A stretch of 64,000 nucleotides of DNA, taken from the NCBI GenBank assembly GCA_015179045.1, contig WHUZ01000018.1, forward strand, positions 62,001 through 126,000, written 5' to 3'. Each line of letters begins with the position of its first letter. Positions within the stretch are counted from its first letter, which is position 1. Made by a program: the position numbers and the translations under genes. This DNA is from Kalaharituber pfeilii (lineage: Eukaryota > Ascomycota > Pezizomycetes > Pezizales > Pezizaceae). The notes beneath the pieces were generated by a model that searched no databases, was not told the origin of the DNA, and saw only the letters and a list, made by a program, of their open reading frames with translations. Below are positions 33,400-43,464 of the stretch, one piece after another.

Positions 33400-34248
33400 C
33401 CCATGCATGAGGCTTATGCGGGTCGGAGGAATTGTTGTGCCGTCGGATGGTTTGTGAGTGCGACGGAGGGATGGTTGGACCGATAGGGAGAACTGTGCGG
33501 AGGGGCCTTCAGCCAGTGTGCGGGTATATGTATGGGTTGACTTCTCATTCTGTTTTTTATCATCATTATGTTGAACACGGATAGTTGCTATTGAATGCAG
33601 CATTATTCCTGTCATAGCAGCGTGAACTTTACATTTCGATCTATGTGGGTTTCGTAGGGGGGACGTTGTGGTTTGTGGAGTCGCTTCCAAATGCTCATCC
33701 TAAGGTGGTGGTTGGCCAAATGTGGATGTTAGCTCAGAAATAGTAGCAGACGCATTTAAGGCTCCCATGCAGGATCCCTGCATATACTTAAACATTTGTA
33801 AACGAAACCTGATTTCAGTGAGAAAGTGCTGCTATCCGAGATATTATGTGTGTGATATTAGGTGCTATACATGATCGATAAGGGTTGTACCTGGTAACGA
33901 TGTACACACCGGTAAAACTGGATGCCTTGGTACCAATTTAGCACGCTCCCTCATAAACAAATACAGCAATATCTCATGAAATATAGCGTTGGTATATACA
34001 ATGCAGTGAACATAGACTAAATTGAGTATGCTAAGTCTGACTCTGAAGAGAAAAAAATAAAAAAGCTATATCTCCCAGCAGTTATAATTTTATGTATATC
34101 ACTATCCTATGGAACACCTCTCCTCTACTTCCTATGAGCTGGTACCCACTGTAAAGCACTTCCACTGGCACGGTGCTGCTCACATCACATCATCAAATAT
34201 TATACTACAATGTGCAATCAGTAGAAGCTTGAGATCTAGAGTACGACA
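33400..34248. other. unassigned spacer
   Basis: No gene, RNA or repeat recognised in about 850 bp between the ORF1-only element and the transposase relic. Confidence 0.35.
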
Positions 34249-34983
34249 CTATATACAACCTTGAACATACAGTCTGAATATCATTTCTCGTACCAGGTTG
34301 ACTATATCAATCTTATCAAGCTCTGATTCTGATTCTAGCGACTGTGATTCTAACTCAACTTGCTCCGAATTAAACTCTATAGGTGTAGGGGCTTGTATAG
34401 AGCTCGCTTCTGCTCTTTCAGACACCTCTAGAAGCTCCAAATTCGCAAAATTTAACTCTACAGGTTCTGCCGAACGTCCCCCCACCAGGGGTTCAGACCC
34501 TCGCCCAACACCTACCACAACAGCTCCTCAACCACGCCCCCACCCACGTCCTCACCCACATCTCTGCCTATGATTGGCAGCTTTCGTACCTGCTGCTGGA
34601 ATAGCTACTGCCTGTTTTGCAAGCTTATCCGCTTCCTTTATCTCCTTGGCTGCAGCAGCTACAATCTTCTTCTGCTCTACTATATCCTCCTTTAGCTATG
34701 CAGCAAGCATGTTGGCAAGGCATTTTTCTTCCTTCACAGCCTTCTTTTCCGCCTCCTCTATGATCTTCTTATGAGCAGCCTCCTTTGCAGCTTCAATATA
34801 TTTTCGGTCAGGAACTCGGTCACCAGGGGTGGGTTTGATGTGCTTCATACTCCCTGTAGCTTTTCTGGAGGGCCTTTCCACTTCGTAATGCTATCAAAGT
34901 ATCTGCATTGGGCTCTATGGTACAGTATCTAATAAGTTCTACTCTGAGATGCCCAATATGTGCCATGATAGTACTTTGGGCTT

Positions 34984-35039
34984 TTTTTTTTAATTTTTTT
35001 TAATTTCATTACTCGCATGCCGCCTAGTAGGCTATGGCG
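34984..35039 (-). mobile_element. 56-bp hairpin-only micro-retroposon (type A)
   Basis: Minus strand TCGCCATAGCCTACTAGGCG then GCATGCGAGTAATG and A/T-rich tail. Exact 14-bp duplications AGTACTTTGGGCTT at 34970-34983 and 35040-35053. The loop stem is GCCTA/TAGGC instead of GCCC/GGGC, so pairing is kept. Confidence 0.92.
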
Positions 35040-35237
35040 AGTACTTTGGGCTTGTGGTGTCATTACTGCCTGATTTATAGCAGCTCGAGATACCTTTTCT
35101 TTTGCAGGAGTATCTAACACCGGCACTGCCGCAATGACAGAAGTATAACTTGGCTCTCATCCACTGGCCAGCAGCCACTACCTCGCCATGCACCTTGCAT
35201 CATCTCCAGAGAAAATGTGCGATCACATGCTTGGCAC

Positions 35238-35298
35238 TTTTTTTTTTTTTTTTTTTTATATCACATGACCCCGCTTGTAGCTGTTCGCCATGGCAGGG
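35238..35298 (-). mobile_element. 61-bp type B micro-retroposon
   Basis: Starts exactly at CCCTGCCATGGCGAACAGCT on the minus strand and ends GCGGGGTCATGTGATAT plus A-run. Exact 14-bp duplications CACATGCTTGGCAC at 35224-35237 and 35299-35312. Confidence 0.95.
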
Positions 35299-35561
35299 CA
35301 CATGCTTGGCACAAAAGCACCCAGAACTTAGGTTTACGGAGTATATCCTTTGGTACAGAATATATCCAGTCCTCTAAGGCCTTGAAATAGTGTGTCGATG
35401 GGGGTGAGAAGCAGTTTACATCAAGAGGCTACATGATATGCATTGAATGGGGTGGTAAGCATATCATTTTAATGTAGTAATTCAGTACGTAGTCAACCAC
35501 TGGTCATGCAATATGTGAGCTATGGCCATTGACAATAAAAAGATGCTACGGTATAGTATTA

Positions 35562-35704
35562 TCAGAGCTACTAGGTACGGTGTCAGCGGTCGGTAAGTTT
35601 AGGATACCAACACTTTTGATAAGGCGGGTGGTCCCTAGTATGGGAATTACTCCCTCTTCGGAAGGTACTGGCTCGGAGGTTGCCTTATCAGTAGTAGGGT
35701 ATGT
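35562..35704. repeat. duplicated transposase segment, copy 1
   Basis: Matches 36472-36690 (which carries an extra insert) over TCAGAGCTACTAGGTACGGT to GTAGGGTATGT with a few substitutions. The GGCC-rich element sits at its right edge. Confidence 0.8.
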
Positions 35705-36420
35705 CCAATGAATCCAACAGGCCAGGCCAGGCCAGGCCAACCGGAGGCCTGGACTGGCCTGGACCGTGAAATTCTGGGCCTGGCCTGGCCTGAACAATCA
35801 GGCCGGTTCAGGCCATTCAGGCCGGTTCAGGCCATTCAGGCCGGTTCAGGCCATTCAGGCCAGTCCAGGCCGACCAGGCCATTTACGTAAATTCAAGCGA
35901 TTTTGGAATTTAACCCAGGTGAATTAGATTTTAATAATCCTGCATATTTCCACTATCAGTAATTCACAGTTGCGCATCAGGTATCATCATCGAAGAATTG
36001 GGTCCAGTCTGTTGTATTATCTGGAAGGTCCATCATTTCTAAATTATTTCTTAGTATATATACTTGAATACAAAGTGTGATACATACTTGGACAAAAGTC
36101 GTAGACCGCTGCTGTTTAAAATTCTAGACATACGGCAGATTCTACTCATCTAAATACTCAAACAATCTGGTAAATGCTGGCCTCAATTCAGCTGGATAGC
36201 TGTAGAGTGATTCGTTTAATTGGCCCGAACCGGCCTGAATGGCCTGAACCGGCCTGAATGGCCTGAACCGGCCTGAATGGCCTGAACCGGCCTGAATGGC
36301 CTGAACCGGCCTGATTGGCCTGGACTGGCCTGGTTGGCCTGATTCATGTGGATCAGGCCGGTCCAGGCCACTGAGAATACCGTCCAGGCGGTTTCAGTCC
36401 AATGCCTGTTGGATTCATTG
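35705..36420. mobile_element. GGCC-rich hAT-like MITE with inverted minisatellite arms
   Basis: 716 bp. Termini CCAATGAATCCAACAGGC and GCCTGTTGGATTCATTG are inverted repeats. The 8-bp flanks GGGTATGT (35697-35704) and GGGTACGT (36421-36428) differ by one base, as expected for a hAT-type duplication. Left arm: AGGCCGGTTCAGGCCATTC units, three to four. Right arm: the reverse complement, about five units. The arms could form a long hairpin. No coding sequence. The duplicated host segment at 36680 gives a related empty site. Confidence 0.78.
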
Positions 36421-36471
36421 GGGTACGTTTGTGCCTCAAAGTGATATATCATATACTCGAGACCTAAGCCA

Positions 36472-36690
36472 TCAGAGCTACTAGGTACGGTGTCAGCGGT
36501 TGGTAGGTTTGGGGTACCAACACTTTTGATAAGGCGGGTGGGCCCTAGTATGGGAATTACTCTCTCTTCGGAAGGTACTGGCTCGGAGGTTGCTTTTTTT
36601 TTTTTTTTTTTTTTTTTTAATATCATTAATCGCTTGCCGCCCTGTGGGCTATGGCGATGGAGGTTGCTTTATCAGCAGTAGGGTATGTAC
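36472..36690. repeat. duplicated transposase segment, copy 2
   Basis: Second copy of the 35562-35704 segment, interrupted by the type A insert at 36597-36658. It continues GGGTATGTACGTACCTCAAA, which resembles the site occupied by the GGCC-rich element in copy 1. Confidence 0.8.
36597..36658 (-). mobile_element. 62-bp hairpin-only micro-retroposon (type A)
   Basis: Minus strand begins exactly at ATCGCCATAGCCCACAGGGC and ends AAGCGATTAATGATATT plus A-run. Exact 12-bp duplications GGAGGTTGCTTT at 36585-36596 and 36659-36670. Confidence 0.93.
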
Positions 36691-37764
36691 GTACCTCAAA
36701 ATGATACATCATATACTCGAGACCTAAGCCATTGTCCATATAACCACTTTCTGAGTAGCTAAAGCTTCCTGGCTGCTTATGCGTCTTATGCTCATCCTTG
36801 CCATAGTAACTGTGCCTATGACTTTCTGCTTGCCATACAATGAAAGGTGGTGTAACCTTGCCTGCAGCATTAATAGTCTCACAGTGACGAACTCTTGACT
36901 AACACCAGTGACCGCGACCTTGCGACCAGGTCCAGCACGCACAATTGACTTGTGGAGGTTGGAATGGGCCACCCCCATGACAATACCCTTCTCATCACAA
37001 TTCCATAAATTATCGGGAGTGATGTAATAGTGACGTATGCAATTGCGTAGAGCCTTATAAAATGCACGCTGTGCATCTACATTAGTCCTCTGTACCATGC
37101 GTATGTGCTCTAGATATTGAGTATATTTCGCATTGATTGAAGAATGCCGTTTCAGGAAATTGGAGGATATGCACAGCCATGGCACGCAGCATAGCAAGAT
37201 GAACTGGAAAGCCCAGATCACTCATGGTAAGTGCCCACTTAACAAGTGCCTCTTCCTCACTCTTAGTAAGGAGTTGCTGTTTTTCGCGAGCTTCTGCATG
37301 GCTTCTCTGCACTCCCCGTAACCTGCGACTTAATGTATCGGAATTGACAAAAAGATATTCCACCACCTTTGCAATACTGTCCTCTGGATGCTTCTGTTTC
37401 CATGCTATCGCACGATTTAGACCCTGAGGCAGCTTGTTCTTCTTAATGCGCGTCATTTGAGTATTGTTGCTTGTTAATATCTTCAATATTGGGTGAGGTA
37501 TAGTGGAATTAGGAGGGGAACGGTGGTGCCTGCTGAGGCTGAAAATACCCCTGAAATACCCCAGCGTGACCGGTGTGCACATCGTTACCCATACGGTACT
37601 GGTAGATCTCTGCGGGAAAATGAGCTGAGGCTCAGTTCATTTCCACTTCTTCGCTATGGTTGTTGTGAGCCCGTAGGGAAATATACCAACAAAACCCAAA
37701 TAACTAACCCCTCACATGTACTAGCTGTCCTGTCGTCGCAAAGTGTCACGTTACAGAATCTTTT

Positions 37765-37800
37765 TCTTTTTTATTTATTTAAAAATATCACATAACCCCA
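37765..37800 (-). mobile_element. possible type B 3' remnant
   Basis: A T-rich run is followed by AATATCACATAACCCC, like the 3' end of type B copies, then breaks off. No duplication was seen. Confidence 0.35.
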
Positions 37801-38017
37801 TGAATACCTTATTGCAAATCACAATGTACCATGTCTGTTATCTGCATGGGCACTTCATATACAAAGTACAGAGTATACTGGGGTACCACAGTTCTTCACA
37901 AAGGCTGGCAATAATGTAGCCCAATGCCGTGAATATGACTGCAGAGAGAGTAGCTAGCGATATACGTGTGATAGAGATATGTAGTCTGTACGGGGTTAAC
38001 TTTGAGAGTAGCTAGAC

Positions 38018-38021
38018 CCTA

Positions 38022-38053
<32 letters not shown>

Positions 38054-38083
38054 TCATTACTCGGATGCCGCCCTTAGGTACAC
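38018..38083 (-). mobile_element. 66-bp partial type A insert
   Basis: T-run, A-run, then TCATTACTCGGATGCCGCCC, the 3' arm of the hairpin, ending in unmatched bases. The 7-mer GCTAGAC flanks it at 38011-38017 and 38084-38090. T-run next to A-run is unusual. Confidence 0.65.
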
Positions 38084-38090
38084 GCTAGAC

Positions 38091-39407
38091 AAGGTATTGA
38101 AAAATGGTTTCTACTAGGTTGCATTTGAGTCATTGAAAGTGCGAATCACAACAGGTACAGCCCGAAGATTACGGAAAATTATTTCACTATATCATTTTAG
38201 CAGCGTTGTTACAAGTTTATATTAACTTTCATACAAGATTTGGAATTAATAGGTACCATAAGATAAGCCCGACATATGGAGTATTCAATATGCACAGCTC
38301 CTGCTTGCTGAGCGTTCCATGACTGGGCTAAGGCGCGGAGCAAAGCTGAATCTATCTCCGTCGGAAGGGAGAAACTCCCTTGGCCACCAATTGGTGTCGT
38401 AGAGTTCAGCAGGACAATCCAGAGAGAAAATTTAGAATAGAGTACGCGGTTTCTCCCATCCTATTGGCTACATTTTGATTGGAGCGCAAGAATGGTGAAG
38501 TCAGAGTCCTGCGTCATTGCGGTTTCAGTCATCGTCAAGGTCCAGACGCTACAGAACGAACTGGTCGCCTGCACTGAGTATGGAAGGTACATGCGAATAT
38601 TGACCCAACTACAATGTATCGATCAATGAAATAAAAGTTCATACTGAATTGGCATAAAATGGAAATTGTGGAAAGAGCAAGTTGCAAGATATTAAGACTT
38701 GACAACCAACTAAGCTCGACTATGCGTGGCCACAAAGTTACCCGCAGAATAGGTTTGTATTTTAAACTGCCTAAACCTTGTTCCCGTGCCGAACCTAAAC
38801 CGTGATAGCACAGAGCCGGGAATAGACAAGTCCTAAATACTCGATCAGAAAGCCTTGGTCCTGCAATGTGAGTTACCCCGTGAATAAATATCAGCGATCC
38901 CCCAATTAAAAGCTGTGCTTAAATTTAAACCTCCGCATAGGATGAGTACAGCTGGAACGTGCGAATCATAATAAGTATAACAGGATTCACACAGACTTTC
39001 TGGGAACGAGTTAAATAGCTGACAAAGATGTTGGTAACATCACCTAGTTGACGTCCTTTAGGGGCAACTTTCCCAGTTTGGTTACGGAGTTTTGTCTCTT
39101 ACCCACGAGGACCACCAAATGTTGCAAGTATTAGCACATGAGTGTCACACTAGTAGAGTTTTGCGTGGGGTCGTTGTTTGTTTCTGCTCTGAAGATTGCG
39201 GCTGTAGTCTTGCTGCATGGCACGCTAGTTGGTCTTGCAGGCCTTGGGGGTGTCACAAAAACATCCAACTTCTCCCTCCGAGTCCAACGAATCACTCATC
39301 ACTAATTTTCTCCAGAAGTACAGAAGATCATTATGGAAACCAAGCTACAAAACTAAAACAAAAGCAAAGCGCATAAAATCTAAAATTCAAGGTGTGCACA
39401 TCATCTC
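38091..39407. other. unassigned spacer
   Basis: About 1.3 kb with no recognisable gene or repeat. Confidence 0.35.
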
Positions 39408-39419
39408 TCCACCTACCCC

Positions 39420-39481
39420 CTCGCCATAGCCCTTAGGGCGGCATGCGAGTACTGATATATATATATAAAAAAAAAAAAAAA
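39420..39481 (+). mobile_element. 62-bp hairpin-only micro-retroposon (type A)
   Basis: Starts at CTCGCCATAGCCCTTAGGGC, ends GCGAGTACTGATAT, AT-repeats and A-run. Exact 12-bp duplications TCCACCTACCCC at 39408-39419 and 39482-39493. Inserted beside an older LINE fragment. Confidence 0.93.
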
Positions 39482-39493
39482 TCCACCTACCCC

Positions 39494-39780
39494 AACAGAT
39501 CAGTCCTCTTCAGCTGAAGGCCTTCTTATCGCATCCAACCCCCCTGGACACCTCCTCCTCCACACCTCGCAGATGTTCCAGATGTGTGCCATTGCCTCCT
39601 CTTCTATTCCGCATCGCCGGCACTCCGGGCCAGGCCGTCTGCCTTCCCTATTCTGACCCTACATGACCTCAAACCTTTCCCCCACAAGTAGGCCTCTCAA
39701 CGTGCTTGTAAGTCTTCCTAGCATCATGAGGGACTCTGTAGCCCAACTTCACTCTGTTTCTGAACAAAAGTTAACCTTGA
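39494..39780 (-). mobile_element. decayed LINE ORF2 C-terminal fragment
   Basis: The minus strand recalls ORF2 after RNase H: NRVKLGYRVPHDARKT, then a broken zinc motif and EHLRGVEEEVSRGV. The tail hairpin is not present next to it. Frames are broken. Confidence 0.55.
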
Positions 39781-39789
39781 CGTAGTCAC

Positions 39790-40319
39790 AACTTGCTCCA
39801 TCATTCAGAAGATAACTAAGGCGGAGGTGTAGATATGAGGCTGGACCTCAGCCGCAAAATGGTGAAGCATGGGGGGGCCCAAATGACAAACTGTTTACAC
39901 TAATACGTGAGTCATGACGACAGCGGCAGAACCACATTTTACAGTCAGTCAGCCAGCTTCCCAACCCACTACTTTCCTAAACTAAACTGCCGATTACACC
40001 TAATCGTGCGCAAATAACCTGGGTTCTGTTATATCTATGCGTGCATCACTAACACATATGCTAGACCTAAAAGGCATAGGAGTGTGCAGAGATTCCAATA
40101 GTATAAGAGATAGATCATGAGTTGGCTTACAATGACAACAATTTTATCGTTGATCAAAATTACAGTACACGCCGCAAGTGTTTCCTTTTTCAGTCACACG
40201 GCCAGTATGCCCAGGATATGGCAGCTCATAAACCCCATGGAGCAATATCCATGTTGCTAGATTCTTCAGCTGAGAAACGAAGAGGTCGCCAAACATTTCT
40301 AATCCTGTACAGCACATGC
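39790..40319. other. unassigned spacer with a small open frame
   Basis: A plus-strand frame from 40122 (about 70 residues) runs up to the LINE insert at 40333 and possibly continues after it (VQPAPDLRKALVNYLLSQFF). No family was recognised. Confidence 0.3.
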
Positions 40320-40332
40320 TGTAGACATTGCA

Positions 40333-40502
40333 TGCAGGAGGACTGATACAGCCAAAGGGGGGGCGGGCGGAGATAGCCAAGGTGCTGTTATGGGCAGGGA
40401 GAGAATGAACTTGACGGGGATGGATGGGGAACGGGTATTGTAGTTAAATTTAATGTAGTAAGAAACCTCGCCATAGCCTTACAGGCGGCATGCGAGTAAT
40501 GA

Positions 40503-40537
<35 letters not shown>
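40333..40537 (+). mobile_element. 205-bp LINE 3' end (type A tail)
   Basis: 3' UTR and last codons, hairpin CCTCGCCATAGCCTTACAGG with GCATGCGAG, and a long A-run. Exact 13-bp duplications TGTAGACATTGCA at 40320-40332 and 40538-40550. The loop stem is GCCT/AGGC, a paired variant of GCCC/GGGC. Confidence 0.93.
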
Positions 40538-40539
<2 letters not shown>

Positions 40540-41014
40540 TAGACATTGCAATGGCATCGTGCAACCTGCCCCAGACCTAAGGAAAGCACTGGTTAATTAT
40601 CTTTTGTCCCAATTCTTTTTTTGTTGGCTAGACTTTGGGTAGACTGCTAATGAATATGATCAGCTAAATTCTGTCGATCCAATTCATGGACTGACTGGCC
40701 CACCAAGCCTGTTCCGTAAATCATAGGTCACAGATAGGCCGAGGTCGCATGTGAATATACAGTGATTTTGACATCACGTAATTGACACTGTAATGGGTGG
40801 GCTGCATAATGATAGGCCTTCGCAAGTCTCTAACTACAAATCTGCTACGATTAACCTCATCGAAAGCTATATAAGGACGATTGTTCTACCCGTCTAAGCT
40901 CATCCAGCACCTCCTTTCACCTTCATCGTGGTTCTTCATTCCCCATCCTCCGCTCCTCCGCATCAGCCTCATTCACTCTACTGTTTGCCCTGAATATCTA
41001 GCCAGCATTGCACC

Positions 41015-43136
41015 ATGGCGAACCTTGCTAAACCCTTCACCGAGAAAGCCAAAAAATATTACCTTAAAGCAGACAAAATCGGGTACACCAATAATTTCTA
41101 TTACACTCTCCACGCAGATGTTGCTCAGAACGCGAGTGACAATGAGGACGCTGCATTCTGGACCTTTAACAAGAAAAGCATCAAATTGGACGACTATCTT
41201 GCGAATACCATTGGTGAGTGCAAAATATTATCGTCGTATAGATACGATATCTCCCTTCATAACGGCTAACGCGTCAAAATGCAGGAGTTTTTCAATGGGG
41301 CCGTAAGCCAGATTGCGGGATAACCCACAGGAGTATGGCGATTTTGGCCTGACGGCTAGAAAGGTCCACCTCGACGGATATATGCTATGTGCCGAGCTGA
41401 GATTCGAGGCGGCGGGCGAATCACACTGGCGTCCGGCAAAGGTTGATCTGCGCACACACATCACAGCAGACAACAAGACCTTAGAGTATACTGAACACAA
41501 GAGTACGTTTTCCCATTCGACATTCGTGAGTTCGATGGACTGATATCCATCTCTAGCTGATTGCGAGGCCAGAGGAGAGGACAAACCAGTTCCCATTAAG
41601 GATCCAAATATCGATTCATCTGGTTTCACTGTCGCTTCAGATGTTTACAGTGAGCGATGCATTATTGCATACAGGACCCAGACTGAAGATAAAATCTGCT
41701 TTGCCGAGGTTGCTTTGAAGAATAATCAATGGGGAAACCCTACGGAGCTTAACATCGACCCCAGCACGACTCCTGGTACTAAGTTTGCTTTAGTATATGA
41801 TGTCCTTGATACAGATCAGGTAGGTGCTACATACCACGCCCCTTATCCCACCCAGCACGCCCTGCCATGGCGAACAGCTGCACGCGGGGTCACGTGAAAG
41901 GGAAAAAAAAAAAAAAAAAAATTCCCACCCAGCACAGGAGATTATTTAACCAGTGCTAACTTCGGACGCACAGCGCCATTTCATCTTCTCCCATCCTGAC
42001 GGAACTGGAATTCTCCAAATTCAGACTTATAAAGGCTTCAAGTGGGGGCTCCCTGGGCCGCTTAGGAAACCTGGTTCTTCACCGACTGATAAAGATGGAT
42101 TGAGGGCACATCGTTTTACTGCCTTTGCTGCCACCTTCAGCAAGCAGGATGAATTGCTTCTAATCTATTGTGTGGACGAAAATGGGCAACTAGTCGAATT
42201 CGCCGGAAAATGGTACACGAAGGAGAATATCAATTCAGGAGACACTCCTGGCTACAGATGGAGGCAGACCAAAGTCATTGCGGAACGTGTACAACTGATT
42301 GATTTCCTTTCAGCAGTGGACAAGGATGGAATCTCTTATGTCCTTTATCGTGACAGTGATCAGAATTTAGTAATGGCGGTTGGAAAGAACCGACAAAAGT
42401 GGGATCAAGAAGACCTGACAGCTGACTCTGGTGTGGCGACTTGGAAAATGGGTATGCCTCATATGCTCCCTTCAGTCACCCAAACCAGTACTATTGCTAA
42501 TGGTAGAGTCTTCAGTGAACATTCGCAATAAATCGGGTCTGCTCAAGAAATCTGCCCTCGCAATCGCAATCAAGAAAGAGTACAAAAATCCTGTCGCTTT
42601 CTTCGTCTCTAAGAAGGACAACGTCGAGACCATCATGTCCATAGAGGCACCGCTTAAACTTCCAGATGTAACAAGTTATCCAGCACAACCTGTTGGAAGG
42701 CTCGAACCCGATAGTAACATCGCAGCCGCGTCGTTGCCTGCTGCATTCTGTGCAAATCGCCCTCCAATCCGCCTGTTCAGCGTATCCAAATTGGACGGCG
42801 AGGATGTCTTGATGGAGAGGATCCAGAAGCGTTCAGATCAGCAGTGGGTTATTTCGGGAGGAATTGTGAATACAGACACTAGTGGTTTGGTTGGTCCTAG
42901 AGAGTCGTGCTAAAAATCTCGTGAGCCCACGAGGTGGTATACGAGTACTGATGTGAAAAAAAAGAAAAAAAAAAAAAAAAAAAACGTCCTAAGATCTCAT
43001 CAGTGAGAAGTGGAGCGGAATTGGATAAGTTTTTGGCACGCGAGTACTGATAATAAAAAAAAAAAAAAAAAAAAAATTGGATAAGTTTGGAAGTTTTAGT
43101 CTTTCTGGGGATAGTGGTTATCGTGGTCAGAAGTAG
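41015..43136 (+). CDS. lectin-like protein (CVNH-like N-terminus, propeller-like C-terminus), damaged by inserts
   Basis: Exons on the plus strand: first from ATG 41015, last ones 41557-41819, 41974-42451 and 42516-42913. Introns 41503-41556, 41820-41973 and 42452-42515 keep frame. The first junction is unclear: the canonical intron 41214-41284 (GTGAGT, CTAAC, CAG) puts exon 2 out of frame, whereas 41236-41311 keeps frame and would give 516 residues. The N-terminal part (SIKLDDYLANTIG, then FGLTARKVHLDGYMLCAELR) recalls cyanovirin-N homology domains. The rest has repeats such as LLLIYCVDENGQLVEFAGKW and YVLYRDSDQNLVMAVG, like fungal fucose-lectin blades. No signal peptide. One micro-retroposon lies in intron 3. 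Two lie in the last exon, and the first supplies a new stop at 42913. The ancestral frame would end at 43134-43136. Family assignment is tentative. Confidence 0.6.
41859..41922 (+). mobile_element. 64-bp type B micro-retroposon in an intron
   Basis: Starts GCCCTGCCATGGCGAACAGC, ends GCGGGGTCACGTGAAAG and A-run. Exact 13-bp duplications TCCCACCCAGCAC at 41846-41858 and 41923-41935. It lies inside intron 41820-41973 and lengthens it from about 77 to 154 bp without touching the splice sites or the GCTAAC branch-like site. Confidence 0.95.
42900..42985 (+). mobile_element. 86-bp type A variant insert in the lectin-like gene
   Basis: Contains ATCTCGTGAGCCCACGAGG and GGTATACGAGTACTGATG plus A-run. 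The arms CTCGT/ACGAG pair, unlike the usual CTCGC/GCGAG, so both sides have changed. A 6-bp GTCCTA flanks it at 42894-42899 and 42986-42991. It brings the in-frame stop at 42913. Confidence 0.75.
43033..43074 (+). mobile_element. 42-bp type A micro-retroposon in the lectin-like gene
   Basis: Only TTGGCACGCGAGTACTGATA plus a short A-rich end and poly(A). Exact 14-bp duplications AATTGGATAAGTTT at 43019-43032 and 43075-43088. Taking out the insert and one duplication leaves an open frame through the site. Confidence 0.93.
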
Positions 43137-43426
43137 GAATTTAGGGACACAAAGTCTGGAATATATAACGCTCTTTAGTTATCCTCTATGAATTTGAATG
43201 GTATTCCCTGATGATATAATCACGCTCTGGGAAACCTTCGTTGTTGCGTGCCATTGTAGACAGTCACTAAGTACGAGAATATTGGGATCCGACCTTATAC
43301 CAGCTGATCGTCGATCACTACCACCTTGTAATCATAAAAGCTAGCAATGAGGAACATAAGGTACCAGGGCTGTTCGGAGTTTCTGACCTGCTTTTGCGTG
43401 AATCGCGCTTAAAATGGTATAGTGCT

Positions 43427-43428
<2 letters not shown>
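43137..43428. other. 3' flank of the lectin-like gene
   Basis: About 290 bp, nothing further recognised; the old transcript end should lie here. Confidence 0.35.

Positions 43429-43464
<36 letters not shown>

Larger units (their letters stand above)
34249..37560 (-). pseudogene. Fot1/pogo-type (DDE_1) transposase relic
   Basis: Minus strand, N- to C-terminus from about 37470. Helix-turn-helix (MTRIKKNKLPQGLNRAIAWK, SDTLSRRLRGVQRSHAEARE). First catalytic region LWNCDEKGIVMGVAHS with IVRAGPGRKVAVTGVSQEFV. Then PPFIVWQAESHRHSYYG and GYMDNGLGLEYMIYHFEAQT. Second catalytic block IVNGHSSHIA, where the family has DGHxSH, so Asp is now Asn. Third block LPPHSMHIM and PLDVNCF. The Lys/Glu-rich C-terminus (KIIEEAEKKAVKEEKCLANM) has Gly-Arg repeats and an acidic end at 34249. 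A segment coding for LEYM to TADTVPSSSD is duplicated. Stops, shifts and four later inserts (34984, 35238, 35705, 36597) show it is dead. Terminal repeats were not found. Confidence 0.8.

Noticed and set aside
11339..41935. Micro-retroposons as introner elements
   Set aside because: They lack GT-AG ends positioned to be spliced out, lie in both orientations and mostly in non-genic DNA; the one in an intron sits inside a pre-existing intron.
42481..42530. Apparent frameshift in the lectin-like gene
   Set aside because: Explained by a canonical 64-bp intron at 42452-42515 that restores frame exactly.
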